Assembly (NCBI GenBank): GCA_046314415.1
Contig: JBKBWT010000039.1
Span: forward strand, 1-23,031
Source: JADJNW01 sp046314415
GTDB taxonomy: Bacteria > Bacteroidota > Bacteroidia > Chitinophagales > Saprospiraceae
DNA: 23,031 bases
Direction of reading: 5' to 3'
Part shown: positions 6,786 through 15,140 of the stretch, one piece after another
How positions within the stretch are numbered: the first letter of the stretch is position 1
Layout: each line of letters starts with the position of its first letter
The notes under the pieces: model-generated
The model's input: only the letters and a program-made list of their open reading frames with translations
Told to the model about the DNA's origin: nothing
Databases searched by the model: none
Program-made: the position numbers and the translations under genes

Positions 6786-7667
6786 TCACGGCACCTTCAC
6801 CACTTTGATATAATAAATCATCTCCGCGTTCGGCGGCACATTCGGAGGGGAACCCTGCTCCCCGTAAGCTAATTTTGCGGGAATGAAAAATACTGCCTCC
6901 GAACCCTCTCGCAACAACGGCACACCCTCATCCCAGCCCTCGATGACCACCCCCTGACTCAGCAGAAAGATAAACGGCTTCCCTTCTTTGGTAGAGCTAT
7001 CCACCAGTTTACCACTGCGCAGAAAACCTGCGTAATGCACCGCTACATTTTTTCCTTTGGTCGGAAAATGACCCGTTCCTTCTTGTAACAGCAGGTATTT
7101 CAACCCCGAACGCGTCGTTTCCAAAGGCATTTGTGCCCGACTGTTTTTATTTTTATACGCACTGATCAGGCTATCCATTAAAGTCAGCAACTGCTCGTGG
7201 TCAACGCCTTGCGCAGACTGCCTCCGCTCCCACTCCGCTTTACTCAAAATATCCAGACAGACGATATCGTACGCCACCCAATCGGTATTGGCAATACTCT
7301 TAGGCTTGGTTTTCAAAGTATCTACCCGCAGATACGCCGTCAGGCTATCGCCCTTGTGCATCAGCGAGAGCAATTGCACCAAGGCCGTGTTGCGTTCTTT
7401 TTCCTGGCTCAGCGCCGGCATTTCCAGCGCCGGTTCCCCACCCTGCTTGCGCGTGCTAAAAAACACCTGCGCTCCATTGCGCATTTGCGCGTGATACAAT
7501 ACAAATTGTCCGGGTTGCGGCAGCTCGCCGCCTTGATTGATATGCCGGATGTAGGGAAAACCGGCGGGGGTCTTAGCCAGCAAACTGTCAGCAGGTAAAA
7601 GCGTCTGCGCTAACAGCGGAGCGCCCAGCACGAGCAGCAAAGCGAAAAGGAACCATCGTTGTTTCAT
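6786..7667 (-). CDS. Secreted FKBP-type peptidyl-prolyl isomerase with two FKBP modules
   Basis: It encodes 293 residues. A signal peptide (about 1-20, ending LLAQ) directs it to the periplasm. The C-terminal module (about 187-293) is a complete FKBP domain: VAVHYAGFL with Y212, D223 in LVDSS, F232, VIEGWDEGV with W245, Y268 in LAYGEQG, and PPNAEMIYYIKVVKV at the end. These residues line the proline-binding pocket, so it should be active. The N-terminal module (about 38-142) keeps an FKBP-like outline (GQFVLYHAQMRNGAQVF, MHKGDSLTAYL, VAYDIVCLDI) but lacks the Trp and Tyr of the pocket, so it is probably a folding or dimerisation module. A helical linker (about 143-180) joins them, as in Mip/FkpA-like proteins. 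Likely a periplasmic folding helper. Confidence 0.93.
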   Translation of the reverse strand: MKQRWFLFALLLVLGAPLLAQTLLPADSLLAKTPAGFPYIRHINQGGELPQPGQFVLYHAQMRNGAQVFFSTRKQGGEPALEMPALSQEKERNTALVQLLSLMHKGDSLTAYLRVDTLKTKPKSIANTDWVAYDIVCLDILSKAEWERRQSAQGVDHEQLLTLMDSLISAYKNKNSRAQMPLETTRSGLKYLLLQEGTGHFPTKGKNVAVHYAGFLRSGKLVDSSTKEGKPFIFLLSQGVVIEGWDEGVPLLREGSEAVFFIPAKLAYGEQGSPPNVPPNAEMIYYIKVVKVP

Positions 7668-7671
7668 GTTT

Positions 7672-7679
7672 CAAAAATA
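7672..7679 (-). promoter_or_regulatory. Candidate -7 element of the FKBP gene
   Basis: TATTTTTG on the minus strand is identical to the -7 elements of three other minus-strand genes here. It lies only four bases before the start codon and no clear TTG is found 19-22 bases further upstream, so support is moderate. Confidence 0.4.
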
Positions 7680-7719
7680 GGAAATTTCAGGATTAACAGT
7701 ATTCATTTGTATTGCATTA

Positions 7720-7750
7720 AGTGTGGCACATTGCTGAAATGTGCCACACT
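7720..7750. repeat. Perfect 13-bp palindrome between divergent genes
   Basis: AGTGTGGCACATT (7720-7732) and its exact complement (7738-7750) surround the loop GCTGA. It lies between the divergent FKBP gene and the T9SS cargo gene, 53 bases before the first and 80 before the second. No T-run follows on either strand. It could be an operator, a leader hairpin of the plus-strand gene or a repetitive palindrome. Confidence 0.6.
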
Positions 7751-7830
7751 CAACAACGTTAAATCCATACATTATTACAATTTATTATTACTTAAACCAT
7801 TAAGCTTAAAATCTTTTAAATTATTATCCC

Positions 7831-8572
7831 ATGAAAAAACATTTACTTTTGCTCGCTTTTATGATGCTGTATGTTAATTTTTTAGCAGCTCAAGTGATAT
7901 TTCCCACATATGCCGATCAACCTATATGGTGTATGGCAAAATATGGATTGCAGTTACCCCAAGCCCATTATACCATTGAATTAAAGGCAGATTTGGGTCA
8001 ATAACGAACCGCAATTTGGCATTATTGCAAAGGTTGATACTGTTTTGTACGCAGGTGTAGCCCGCAAAAGTTTACTCGTTTATTATCCCATTTTCCGAGA
8101 CCCGCTTCCGCCCCTGCTTAATCAAAGAATTTGGGTGGAAGGCATTGGAAATACGTATAATCCTTTCGATCAGGCAGATTGTCTGGACGGTGATTGTGAA
8201 TACGAAACAGCTTTGATTTGTCTTTCTGCTAATGATACTATCTTATATGGCAATTGTGTGGAGTCTTGTAAAATCGACAGTCTTACAAACAATGATGAAA
8301 TATTAGTGAATCATGCACGATGGAGTGTATTACCCAATCCAGTAGCGCTGAATCAACCGATCACCATTCGATCTACTATTCAAAAATCTGCTACCGGACA
8401 ATTATTAATTACCAATGTAATGGGGCAGATCGTTTTTAAGCAGCCATTTAATCTATTCGAAAATCAAGCACTTATTTCTATTTCCTGGTCGCCAACTACT
8501 GCCGGTATGTACTGGCTGATCTGGCAAAATGAGGATGGAAGCCAACAAATGACACCATTTATTGCACACTGA
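7831..8572 (+). pseudogene. Small secreted protein with a T9SS C-terminal sorting domain, interrupted by a frameshift
   Basis: The first part starts at the ATG at 7831 and gives a signal peptide (MKKHLLLLAFMMLYVNFLAAQ), then stops at 8002-8004. The rest is open in another frame from 7985 to the stop at 8572 (reading QIWVNNEPQFGIIAKVDTV and onward). Removing one G at 7986-7987 would join ELK to QIWVNNE and give about 246 residues. The last 80 residues form a type A sorting domain: VLPNPVALNQPITI, then LLITNVMGQIVF, then TAGMYWLIW. Type IX secretion uses this domain to export and anchor proteins. The middle has Cys pairs (CLDGDC, CVESC). No enzymatic domain is recognised. It is either a recent inactivation or a sequencing error; the intact ends suggest the break is very young or not real. 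Confidence 0.8.
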
Positions 8573-8683
8573 TAGCGGTAAAATTAAATAAGGATAAATA
8601 TTACTGATATTATATAAAATGCACGGTAAAACAGCAAAAATCATGATAAATTCACCTAAGTTATTTAGTAAAACACCGTAAAT

Positions 8684-8725
8684 AAAAAAGCCGTCAGACG
8701 AAGTGCATCATCTGACGACTTTTTT
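8684..8725. terminator. Bidirectional terminator between convergent genes
   Basis: AAAAAAG-C-CGTCAGA (8684-8698) pairs with TCTGACG-A-CTTTTTT (8711-8725) over 15 positions with one mismatch, around a 12-base loop. It gives a T-run in both directions, serving the cargo gene and the aminotransferase gene. Confidence 0.85.
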
Positions 8726-8756
8726 GCTACTATCACCGCATCATCCTATTCTCCGG

Positions 8757-9965
8757 CTATTTCAATTTTGCACACGCTTCAGCGATCCGCTCAATGGCTT
8801 TGCGCAATTTTTCTTCGGAAGTAGCATAGGAAAAGCGCACACAATTGTCCGCACCAAACGCCGAGCCACTCACAATTGCCACATGTGCCGTATGGAGGAT
8901 GTATTCCGCAAAATCATCGGCATTGCGAATCAGCGTACTGCCATCGCTCTTACCGAAGAAATTGCTGATGTCCGGGAAAAGATAGAAAGCGCCTTCGGGG
9001 CGGTTCACCTGGAAACCGGGCACTTGGCTTGCCAGTTCTACCACCAGGTCGCGCCGACGCTCAAACGCCGCACACATATCGTAGGTGGGTTGCATGTCAC
9101 TGAGCAGCGCATAAGCCGCCGCTTTCTGACCAAAAGCCGTTGCGCCGGAGGTAATTTGTCCTTGCATTTTGTTGCAGGCATCCGCAATCCACTTCGGTGC
9201 GCCGATGTAGCCCAAACGCCAGCCCGTCATGGAAAAACCTTTGGAGAAACCGTTGACAGTAACCGTGCGGTCTTTCACATTTTCAAAAGCGCCGATGCTT
9301 ACGTGTTTCCCAACAAAAGTAATGTATTCGTAAATCTCGTCAGAGACGATGGTAATTTGTTCGTGCTGTGCCACCACGTCGGCAATGGCTTTCAGTTCTT
9401 CATAAGAATAGACCGAACCCGTCGGGTTGCACGGAGAAGAAAACAACAAAATCTTGGTACGGTCGGTGATCGCCGCTTCGACCTGCTCGGCGCTTACTTT
9501 GTAATCCTGCTCGATGCCTGCGTGTACCAGCACCGGCACGCCTTCTGCGAGTTTTACCAGTTCGGCATACGACACCCAGTAAGGCGACAGAATGACGACT
9601 TCATCGCCTTCGTCCACCAGCGAAAGGATTACGTTGGCAATGGATTGCTTCGCACCGTTGGACACCACAATCTGGCTGATATCAAAATCGAGGTTGTTAT
9701 CGCGTTTAAATTTCGTTTGGATGGCTTTACGCAATTCCACCAAACCCGGTACCGGCGTATATTTGGTAAAACCTTCGTCGAGGGCTTTTTTAGCAGCGTC
9801 TTTGATATGTTGCGGAGTATCAAAGTCGGGCTCACCCAGGCTGAGGTCAATCACTTCAAAACCTTTGGCGGCAAGATCGCGCGCCTGTTGCGCCATTTTG
9901 ATGGTGGCAGATTCTTCCATCCGCTGAATGCGGCGGGATAACAAAGAAGATACAGCAAATTCCAT
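8757..9965 (-). CDS. Aspartate aminotransferase (class I, pyridoxal phosphate)
   Basis: It transfers the amino group between aspartate and 2-oxoglutarate in the cytoplasm, linking the citrate cycle to amino-acid synthesis. The 402-residue length is normal. Family marks are SLGEPDFDTP at 42-51, FTKYTPVPG, SNGAKQ, SPYWVSY, the cofactor residues N180 in SPCNPTGS and D209 in VSDEIYE, the Schiff-base lysine K242 in NGFSKGFSMTGWRLGY, and the C-terminal RFSYA Arg that binds the substrate carboxylate. The start is supported by family alignment of SRRIQRMEESATIKMAQQAR and by a promoter upstream. It belongs to the I-gamma-like group common in thermophiles and Bacteroidota; substrate range within class I (aspartate, prephenate, aromatic) cannot be settled by reading alone. 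Confidence 0.93.
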   Translation of the reverse strand: MEFAVSSLLSRRIQRMEESATIKMAQQARDLAAKGFEVIDLSLGEPDFDTPQHIKDAAKKALDEGFTKYTPVPGLVELRKAIQTKFKRDNNLDFDISQIVVSNGAKQSIANVILSLVDEGDEVVILSPYWVSYAELVKLAEGVPVLVHAGIEQDYKVSAEQVEAAITDRTKILLFSSPCNPTGSVYSYEELKAIADVVAQHEQITIVSDEIYEYITFVGKHVSIGAFENVKDRTVTVNGFSKGFSMTGWRLGYIGAPKWIADACNKMQGQITSGATAFGQKAAAYALLSDMQPTYDMCAAFERRRDLVVELASQVPGFQVNRPEGAFYLFPDISNFFGKSDGSTLIRNADDFAEYILHTAHVAIVSGSAFGADNCVRFSYATSEEKLRKAIERIAEACAKLK

Positions 9966-9979
9966 TTTGAAAAATGTTT

Positions 9980-10009
9980 AACGTTTATTGATGAACGTTT
10001 GATGTTGTT
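9980..10009 (-). repeat. Repeated AACGTTT unit in the aminotransferase leader
   Basis: AACGTTT occurs at 9980-9986 and 9994-10000, followed by related words (ATTGATG, GATGTTG), giving an imperfect period of 14. It lies between the promoter at 10041-10071 and the start codon at 9965. Confidence 0.5.
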
Positions 10010-10040
10010 TAAGAAAACTGAATATATTTTTAAAATATCG

Positions 10041-10071
10041 CAAAAATATTTCTTTTTTTTGTACGATGCAA
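10041..10071 (-). promoter_or_regulatory. Promoter of the aspartate aminotransferase gene
   Basis: Read on the minus strand, TTG (10069-10071), a 20-base spacer and TATTTTTG (10041-10048) match the Bacteroidota promoter with the ideal spacing. The predicted leader is about 70 bases. Confidence 0.65.
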
Positions 10072-10202
10072 GCTGAGTTGATGCAGTTGGTCGAATGTTG
10101 CAGTAAAATTACAGCTTTTAACCGTACCGTGCCGGATTATTTCAAGCCTCCTTTTTTGTTTCTTACAATCTCCATCGCTACTGTAGGCTTAATTTATATA
10201 AA

Positions 10203-10236
10203 TTTGATTTTATATTTTTTAATTACCATAAATTTG
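10203..10236 (+). promoter_or_regulatory. Promoter of the glycosyltransferase gene
   Basis: TTTG (10203-10206), a 22-base spacer and TAAATTTG (10229-10236) match the Bacteroidota consensus exactly at both boxes. The leader to the ATG at 10381 would be about 140 bases. A second, poorer box (TATCTTG, 10346-10352) lies closer to the start. Confidence 0.5.
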
Positions 10237-10380
10237 CAGGCGACAGCCACTCAGGGTTTTAAAAGTCTGTTTATCTAATTTCAATGTGTGAATGCTTAAT
10301 TGACTTTTGTCTGGCTTCCGGCTTCTGACTTCTCTCATCTTTTGCTATCTTGCCGCCGCAAAAAATATTTACACCCGCAA

Positions 10381-12609
10381 ATGAGTAAAAAGAAACCTGT
10401 AAAACCACAAGCCAAACCAACGCCGGCACCGCAACGCGCCAAAGCGACACCGGTGAAACCCAAAGCAGCACCGAAGATTGTGTTGGAGCGTGCGCCGATT
10501 ACCTCAGCGAATGACCCACTGTATCGTCGGATTTTCTGGGGAGCAGCATTGTTGCTGTTGATTGTGACCATTGTAATGTCTCTCGGCAGCGGCATCAATG
10601 GAGACGATGAATACCAGAATGATTATTCCAATAAATTGGTCAGCTATTATTCCACCTTTGGCAAGGATACCAGTGCGTTGAATATTCCACGTGGTAATAT
10701 GCATTTGTACGGCGGTTTTTTTGATTTGGTGACCGGTTTTGTAAATAAAGCCCTGGGTTATGATGATTATGATGTCGAATATCATAATGTGCGACACATT
10801 TTCAACGCCATGATGGGCGTACTCGCCATGGTGTTTGTGGGTTTGACCGCCAGCGCAATTGCCGGGTGGCGGGCGGGTATTTTAGCCCTATTATTTATGT
10901 TTTTATCGCCCCGCTTTTTAGGGCATTCCTTGATGAATCCCAAGGATATTCCTTTTGCGGCGGGCTTTGCAGTCGCCAATTATTACACCATTTTATTATT
11001 ACAAACCTTACCTAAACCCAAGTGGGGTACGATGATCGGTTTGGCGCTGGGTATTGCGCTGGCGATTGCCACACGGGCGGGCGGTCTGCTGCTGATTGGT
11101 TATCTGGGACTCTTTATGGGTTTGCATTTTCTATTAAAATATGGCGTAAAAGGCTTTTCTGCCAATTCCAAAGAATTAGGAAAATACGCGATATATGGAG
11201 CGGGCATTATCGTAGTCGGTTATATTTTAGCAATTCTGACTTGGCCCTACGCTTTGCAAAGTCCGATTGCCAATCCATTAAAAGCATTGTCGGAGTTTTC
11301 GCAATTGGGCGTCAAGATTCGCTTATTGTTTCAGGGGGAAAACGTTATGTCCGACGACACCGCGTGGTACTACCCTATCATTTGGATTATAAAAACCATT
11401 CCATTATATGTATTAATCGGCTTTTTCGGAAGTATTATATTCATTGGCAGATTATTACAGAAGTATGCTTTACTGCCGGTTTTATTAATGTTTTTCGCTT
11501 CCGTTTTTCCTGTTATTTACATCATTTATAAAGATTCCATTTTACACGATGGCTGGCGGCACCTGATGTTTGTGTATCCGAGTATGGTCGTAGTGGCAAC
11601 GATGTTCTGGATGCAGTTAGAAGCTGTATTTACGGGCAAAATGGCGAATGTCAAATACGCCGTGTATGGTATTTTAACGGTATTAATGCTGGAGCCGGCT
11701 ATTTTTATAGCACGCAATGTGCATTATCCTTACGTTTATTTCAATCCGATCGGCGGCGGTATCAAAGGCGCTTATGGCAATTACGAAACGGATTATTGGG
11801 GTGTGAGTACCAAGCAAGCCTTGGATTGGATGGAAGATCAAGGCATTCTGAGCGAAAACATGCAGGACACCGTCATTATTGCCACAAGTTTTTACCATCC
11901 GGTGAGTCGCCTCACGGGCAAATACAATGGCAAAGTGCAGGTGAAATATACGCGTTTTAACAATCGCTATACCGAATTGTGGGATTATGGCATCTATCCG
12001 TCACGTTACATTCGCGGACCGCATTTGCGCAGCAAGAATTGGCCCAATGATAAAACCGTTTACACCGTGACGGCAAACGGCGTGCCCCTAACCGCAATTG
12101 AAAAGGATACGGCGCACCATACTTATCGCGCTGAAGCGGCGATCAAACAGCAGGATTATCTGACTGCCGTGGAAGAATTGAAAAAAGAAGTGGCGGCTTA
12201 TCCCAAAAATGAGTTATCCTGGCAGAGTCTGGCAATGGCTTACATCAATACCAGTAATTTCCAGCAAGCTATTAATGCGGCGAATGAATCACTACGGGCA
12301 GCTCCGCAAAATGAAACCTCGCTGTATTATCTGGGCTTGGCGCAATTGAATACCGGTAATGTGCAGGGTGCCATCAACGCGTTTAGAGAATCCTTGCAGC
12401 AAAATGATGAAAATGCCATTGTATATTACTACCTCGGGGTGGCGTATCAGCAGCAGCAAAACTGGAATGAAGTGGTAAATAATGCCAACAAAGCGATTGA
12501 ATTAAGTCAAACCTTTAAGCAAGCGTATGAATTGGCGGCACTGGCTTATGAGCAAATGGGCAATGCGCAGGCTGCACAGCAATATCGCCAGGCAGCGAGT
12601 CAGTTGTAA
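10381..12609 (+). CDS. GT-C type membrane glycosyltransferase with C-terminal TPR repeats
   Basis: It encodes 742 residues from the ATG at 10381; the frame is open further upstream, but MSKKKPVKPQ fits a cytoplasmic Lys/Pro/Ala-rich tail and follows an A-rich leader. A first membrane segment (about 51-69) is followed by the DDEYQND loop (75-81); acidic residues in this first loop are the catalytic mark of GT-C enzymes (GT39/ArnT-like), which use polyprenyl-phosphate sugars. About ten more hydrophobic segments follow to about residue 450, with DGWRHLMFVYP in a loop. A soluble region (about 470-575) precedes at least three TPR units (about 580-742: AVEELKKEVAAYPKNELSWQ, AINAANESLRAAPQN, AINAFRESLQQND). 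The TPRs probably hold partner proteins. The acceptor is unknown. The methyltransferase gene follows after 87 bases. Confidence 0.8.
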   Translation: MSKKKPVKPQAKPTPAPQRAKATPVKPKAAPKIVLERAPITSANDPLYRRIFWGAALLLLIVTIVMSLGSGINGDDEYQNDYSNKLVSYYSTFGKDTSALNIPRGNMHLYGGFFDLVTGFVNKALGYDDYDVEYHNVRHIFNAMMGVLAMVFVGLTASAIAGWRAGILALLFMFLSPRFLGHSLMNPKDIPFAAGFAVANYYTILLLQTLPKPKWGTMIGLALGIALAIATRAGGLLLIGYLGLFMGLHFLLKYGVKGFSANSKELGKYAIYGAGIIVVGYILAILTWPYALQSPIANPLKALSEFSQLGVKIRLLFQGENVMSDDTAWYYPIIWIIKTIPLYVLIGFFGSIIFIGRLLQKYALLPVLLMFFASVFPVIYIIYKDSILHDGWRHLMFVYPSMVVVATMFWMQLEAVFTGKMANVKYAVYGILTVLMLEPAIFIARNVHYPYVYFNPIGGGIKGAYGNYETDYWGVSTKQALDWMEDQGILSENMQDTVIIATSFYHPVSRLTGKYNGKVQVKYTRFNNRYTELWDYGIYPSRYIRGPHLRSKNWPNDKTVYTVTANGVPLTAIEKDTAHHTYRAEAAIKQQDYLTAVEELKKEVAAYPKNELSWQSLAMAYINTSNFQQAINAANESLRAAPQNETSLYYLGLAQLNTGNVQGAINAFRESLQQNDENAIVYYYLGVAYQQQQNWNEVVNNANKAIELSQTFKQAYELAALAYEQMGNAQAAQQYRQAASQL

Positions 12610-12696
12610 TATTTGACGTTCTTTATTACATTATTTTAAATGAATGGTGAATCCGACATCAGCTATGAAACGCCAAAGCATTAAACAAGCAAGTAA

Positions 12697-13482
12697 ATGA
12701 ATTATAAATTGTTATTTCCGACTTATCGGAATCGCTATCGCTTCATTCAGAAGGCTTTAGAGAAATATGGGCGTTTTGATCGAGGCTTGAGTCTGGGTAC
12801 CGGCGAAGGCGATTATGATGCTATGATTGCGCAATATTGTAATCATTTAGTCGCTTGTGATATTAATGAAGCGGATGTCGCATTTGCCAAAGCACTGAAT
12901 GGAAATGTAAAAAACCTGGAATACCGGGTGGAGAATGCGTTGGAGTTAAGCTTTGCAGATAATAGTTTTGATTTGCTGGTGTCGGTAGAAGTAATTGAAC
13001 ATGTGGGACAGCCGGCTCGGATGGTGCAGGAGATTGCCAGGGTGTTAAAACCCGGCGGCGTAGCATTTATTACTTTTCCTTCTCAGGATTTTCCCTTTAC
13101 GTACGATCCGGTTAACCGATTAAATAAAGGTCAGCGCAAGATAGCGCAAGGCGCGTATGCCTTTGGGCATGAATATCTCATTGCGCCGAATGATTTTCGT
13201 CAGTGGTTACAACAGAATGGTTTAACAATTTTGGGCGAAGAAAACCTGAGTGGTTACTTAGTCGGATTATTGGAATTGTATTGGACGGGTTGGATTCAAA
13301 AAGCATTCAAAGCCAATTCGCGCAACGTTTCCGATCAGGCTGAAAAGCCCCTACAGTTACGCCCTACCAATAAAGCGCCAATATTTACTTTTCTGACCGA
13401 TGCGATTATCGGCACCGATCGGGCTTTGTTTAGTAATGCCCGTCACTCGGTAGGAAAAGGTTTTATTATTCAAAAAAGCTAG
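12697..13482 (+). CDS. Class I SAM-dependent methyltransferase
   Basis: The 261-residue protein has the Rossmann methyltransferase marks: motif I LSLGTGEGDYD at 31-41 (cofactor loop, usually GxGxG), ACDINEAD with D55 for the ribose, ALELSFADNSFDLLVSVEVI at 81-100, and ARVLKPGG at 114-121. The remainder (about 130-261) varies in the family and carries substrate specificity: FPFTYDPVNRL and FGHEYLIAPNDFRQWL resemble methyltransferases acting on lipid-linked or sugar substrates of the UbiE/Methyltransf_11 group. It starts with MNYKLLFPTYRNRYRFIQKA, which suggests no signal peptide. It lies downstream of the GT-C gene and may modify the same glycan or lipid, an inference from neighbourhood only. 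Confidence 0.85.
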   Translation: MNYKLLFPTYRNRYRFIQKALEKYGRFDRGLSLGTGEGDYDAMIAQYCNHLVACDINEADVAFAKALNGNVKNLEYRVENALELSFADNSFDLLVSVEVIEHVGQPARMVQEIARVLKPGGVAFITFPSQDFPFTYDPVNRLNKGQRKIAQGAYAFGHEYLIAPNDFRQWLQQNGLTILGEENLSGYLVGLLELYWTGWIQKAFKANSRNVSDQAEKPLQLRPTNKAPIFTFLTDAIIGTDRALFSNARHSVGKGFIIQKS

Positions 13483-13511
13483 GAATAGATTTCTTGAGAA
13501 GATTTCTATTC
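13483..13511 (+). terminator. Hairpin directly after the methyltransferase gene
   Basis: GAATAGA (13483-13489) pairs with TCTATTC (13505-13511), continued after a TT/TT internal loop by TCTT with AAGA. It begins at the base after the stop codon. No T-run follows, so termination is only probable. Confidence 0.5.
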
Positions 13512-13552
13512 ATTCAAAACGCCTTATATTCTGTTTTTAAACGAATAACCAT

Positions 13553-15097
13553 ATGAACCATAATCTCCTGCCTACCCTACAGGCAAAGGTACAAGAAGCG
13601 CTACTTGGTGGCGGTCAGAAACGCATTGATAATCAGCACGAAAAAGGCAAACTCACTGCGCGCGAACGCATTCATTTTCTGCTCGACGAGGGGAGTTTTG
13701 AAGAGATTGGCATGCTGGTCACGCATCGCAGCCATGATTTTGGCATGGAAAATCAACGCATTCCTGGTGATGGCGTAGTAACTGGTTACGGTACCATCAA
13801 TGGCAGACTCGTATATGTTTTTGCGCAAGATTTTACGGTTTTTGGCGGTGCCCTGTCAGAAACCCACGCGGAGAAAATTTGTAAAATCATGGATTTAGCC
13901 ATGCGCAACGGTGTGCCGGTGATTGGTTTAAATGACTCCGGTGGCGCACGCATTCAGGAAGGTGTAATGTCCTTGGCAGGTTATGCCGATATTTTCTTCC
14001 GTAATGTAATGGCGTCGGGCGTAGTGCCGCAGATTTCCGCGATCATGGGCCCGTGCGCAGGTGGTGCGGTGTATTCACCGGCGATGACCGATTTTATTGT
14101 CATGGTGGAGAACACCTCTTACATGTTTGTAACGGGACCAAACGTGGTAAAAACTGTTACAAATGAGGAAGTTACATCGGAAGAACTCGGTGGCGCGATG
14201 ACCCACGCTACGAAATCAGGCGTCACGCACCTCACTGCGGCGAACGACCTTGATTGCATTGAAAAAATCAAGCGTTTATTGAGTTATCTGCCACAGAACT
14301 GCGAAGAATCGCCCTTCAATTTGCCTTATGAAATTGGCGACGAGGTACGGGACATATTAAATAATATTGTTCCTGATGATGCCCAGCAGCCTTATGACAT
14401 GCGCGATGTAATCGCCGGCATCGTAGATGAGGAATCTTTCTTTGAAATTCACAAAGATTATGCGGATAACATCGTAGTAGGCTTTGCTCGCCTTGCGGGG
14501 CGCAGTATTGGCGTAGTTGGCAACCAGCCGATGAGTCTGGCAGGCGTTTTGGATGTAAATAGCTCGAAAAAAGGCGCACGCTTTGTACGTTTCTGCGATA
14601 GTTTCAATATTCCACTGCTAGTGCTGGTGGACGTGCCAGGTTTCTTACCGGGTACGGATCAAGAGTGGAACGCCATTATTACCAACGGTTCTAAATTATT
14701 ATACGCTTTTAGCGAAGCGACCGTACCAAGAGTAACCGTGATTACCCGCAAGGCGTATGGTGGTGCTTACGACGTGATGAACTCAAAGCACATCGGGGCA
14801 GATATGAATTTTGCCTGGCCTTCGGCGGAAATTGCCGTGATGGGTGCCAAGGGCGCTTCGGAAATCATTTTCCGTAAAGAAATTCAATCAGCTGCTGACC
14901 CGGCAGCCATGCTGCTGGAAAAAGAGCGGGAATACAAGGAAATGTTTGCGCATCCGTACCAGGCAGCGAGCCGTGGCTTCGTAGATGAAGTAATTGAGCC
15001 AAAAGAAACGCGCCGCAAGCTGATCAAAGCCTTTGCGATGCTCGAAAATAAAGTGGCGCACCTGCCGCGCAAAAAACATGGCAATATTCCGCTTTAA
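13553..15097 (+). CDS. pccB: Acyl-CoA carboxylase beta subunit, probably propionyl-CoA carboxylase
   Basis: This is the carboxyltransferase subunit, moving CO2 from biotin to an acyl-CoA, probably propionyl-CoA to methylmalonyl-CoA in breakdown of odd-chain and branched substrates. The length of 514 is typical. Marks are KGKLTARERI at 31-40, GDGVVTGYGTI, NDSGGARIQEGV at 127-138, MGPCAGGAVYSPAM at 165-178 (first oxyanion loop) and ITRKAYGGAYDVMNSKH around 397-413 (second oxyanion loop). D407 in GGAYDVM corresponds to the Asp reported to favour propionyl-CoA over acetyl-CoA. The usual PGTAQEYGGII segment reads PGTDQEWNAII, a small departure. No biotin-carrying alpha subunit lies in the window. 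Confidence 0.93.
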   Translation: MNHNLLPTLQAKVQEALLGGGQKRIDNQHEKGKLTARERIHFLLDEGSFEEIGMLVTHRSHDFGMENQRIPGDGVVTGYGTINGRLVYVFAQDFTVFGGALSETHAEKICKIMDLAMRNGVPVIGLNDSGGARIQEGVMSLAGYADIFFRNVMASGVVPQISAIMGPCAGGAVYSPAMTDFIVMVENTSYMFVTGPNVVKTVTNEEVTSEELGGAMTHATKSGVTHLTAANDLDCIEKIKRLLSYLPQNCEESPFNLPYEIGDEVRDILNNIVPDDAQQPYDMRDVIAGIVDEESFFEIHKDYADNIVVGFARLAGRSIGVVGNQPMSLAGVLDVNSSKKGARFVRFCDSFNIPLLVLVDVPGFLPGTDQEWNAIITNGSKLLYAFSEATVPRVTVITRKAYGGAYDVMNSKHIGADMNFAWPSAEIAVMGAKGASEIIFRKEIQSAADPAAMLLEKEREYKEMFAHPYQAASRGFVDEVIEPKETRRKLIKAFAMLENKVAHLPRKKHGNIPL

Positions 15098-15107
15098 TTC
15101 AATTGCA

Positions 15108-15140
15108 AGACATCCGGAGTTTCAAAAACTTCGGATGTCT
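15108..15140 (+). terminator. Terminator hairpin after pccB
   Basis: AGACATCCGGAGTTT (15108-15122) pairs over 15 positions, with one mismatch, with AAACTTCGGATGTCT (15126-15140) around a three-base loop. It starts 10 bases after the stop. The following T-content is modest (CATACCTTTTTC some 12 bases on). Confidence 0.7.

Larger units (their letters stand above)
9966..10380. other. Divergent intergenic region between aminotransferase and glycosyltransferase genes
   Basis: This 415-base spacer holds the aminotransferase promoter and leader repeat, a plus-strand promoter at 10203-10236, and a repeat (GGCTTCCGGCTTCTGACTTC, 10314-10333) in the glycosyltransferase leader. A 70-codon open frame at 10066-10278 has no protein-like character and is not called. 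Positions 10160-10235 are very AT-rich. Confidence 0.6.

Noticed and set aside
8703..9941. 412-codon open frame on the plus strand
   Set aside because: It lies exactly antisense to the aspartate aminotransferase gene, whose motifs are complete; the plus-strand product is Arg/Phe/His-rich, as expected for a shadow frame.
10066..10278. 70-codon open frame before the glycosyltransferase gene
   Set aside because: It covers the divergent promoter region, has no family character and its hydrophobic part comes from an AT-rich block.
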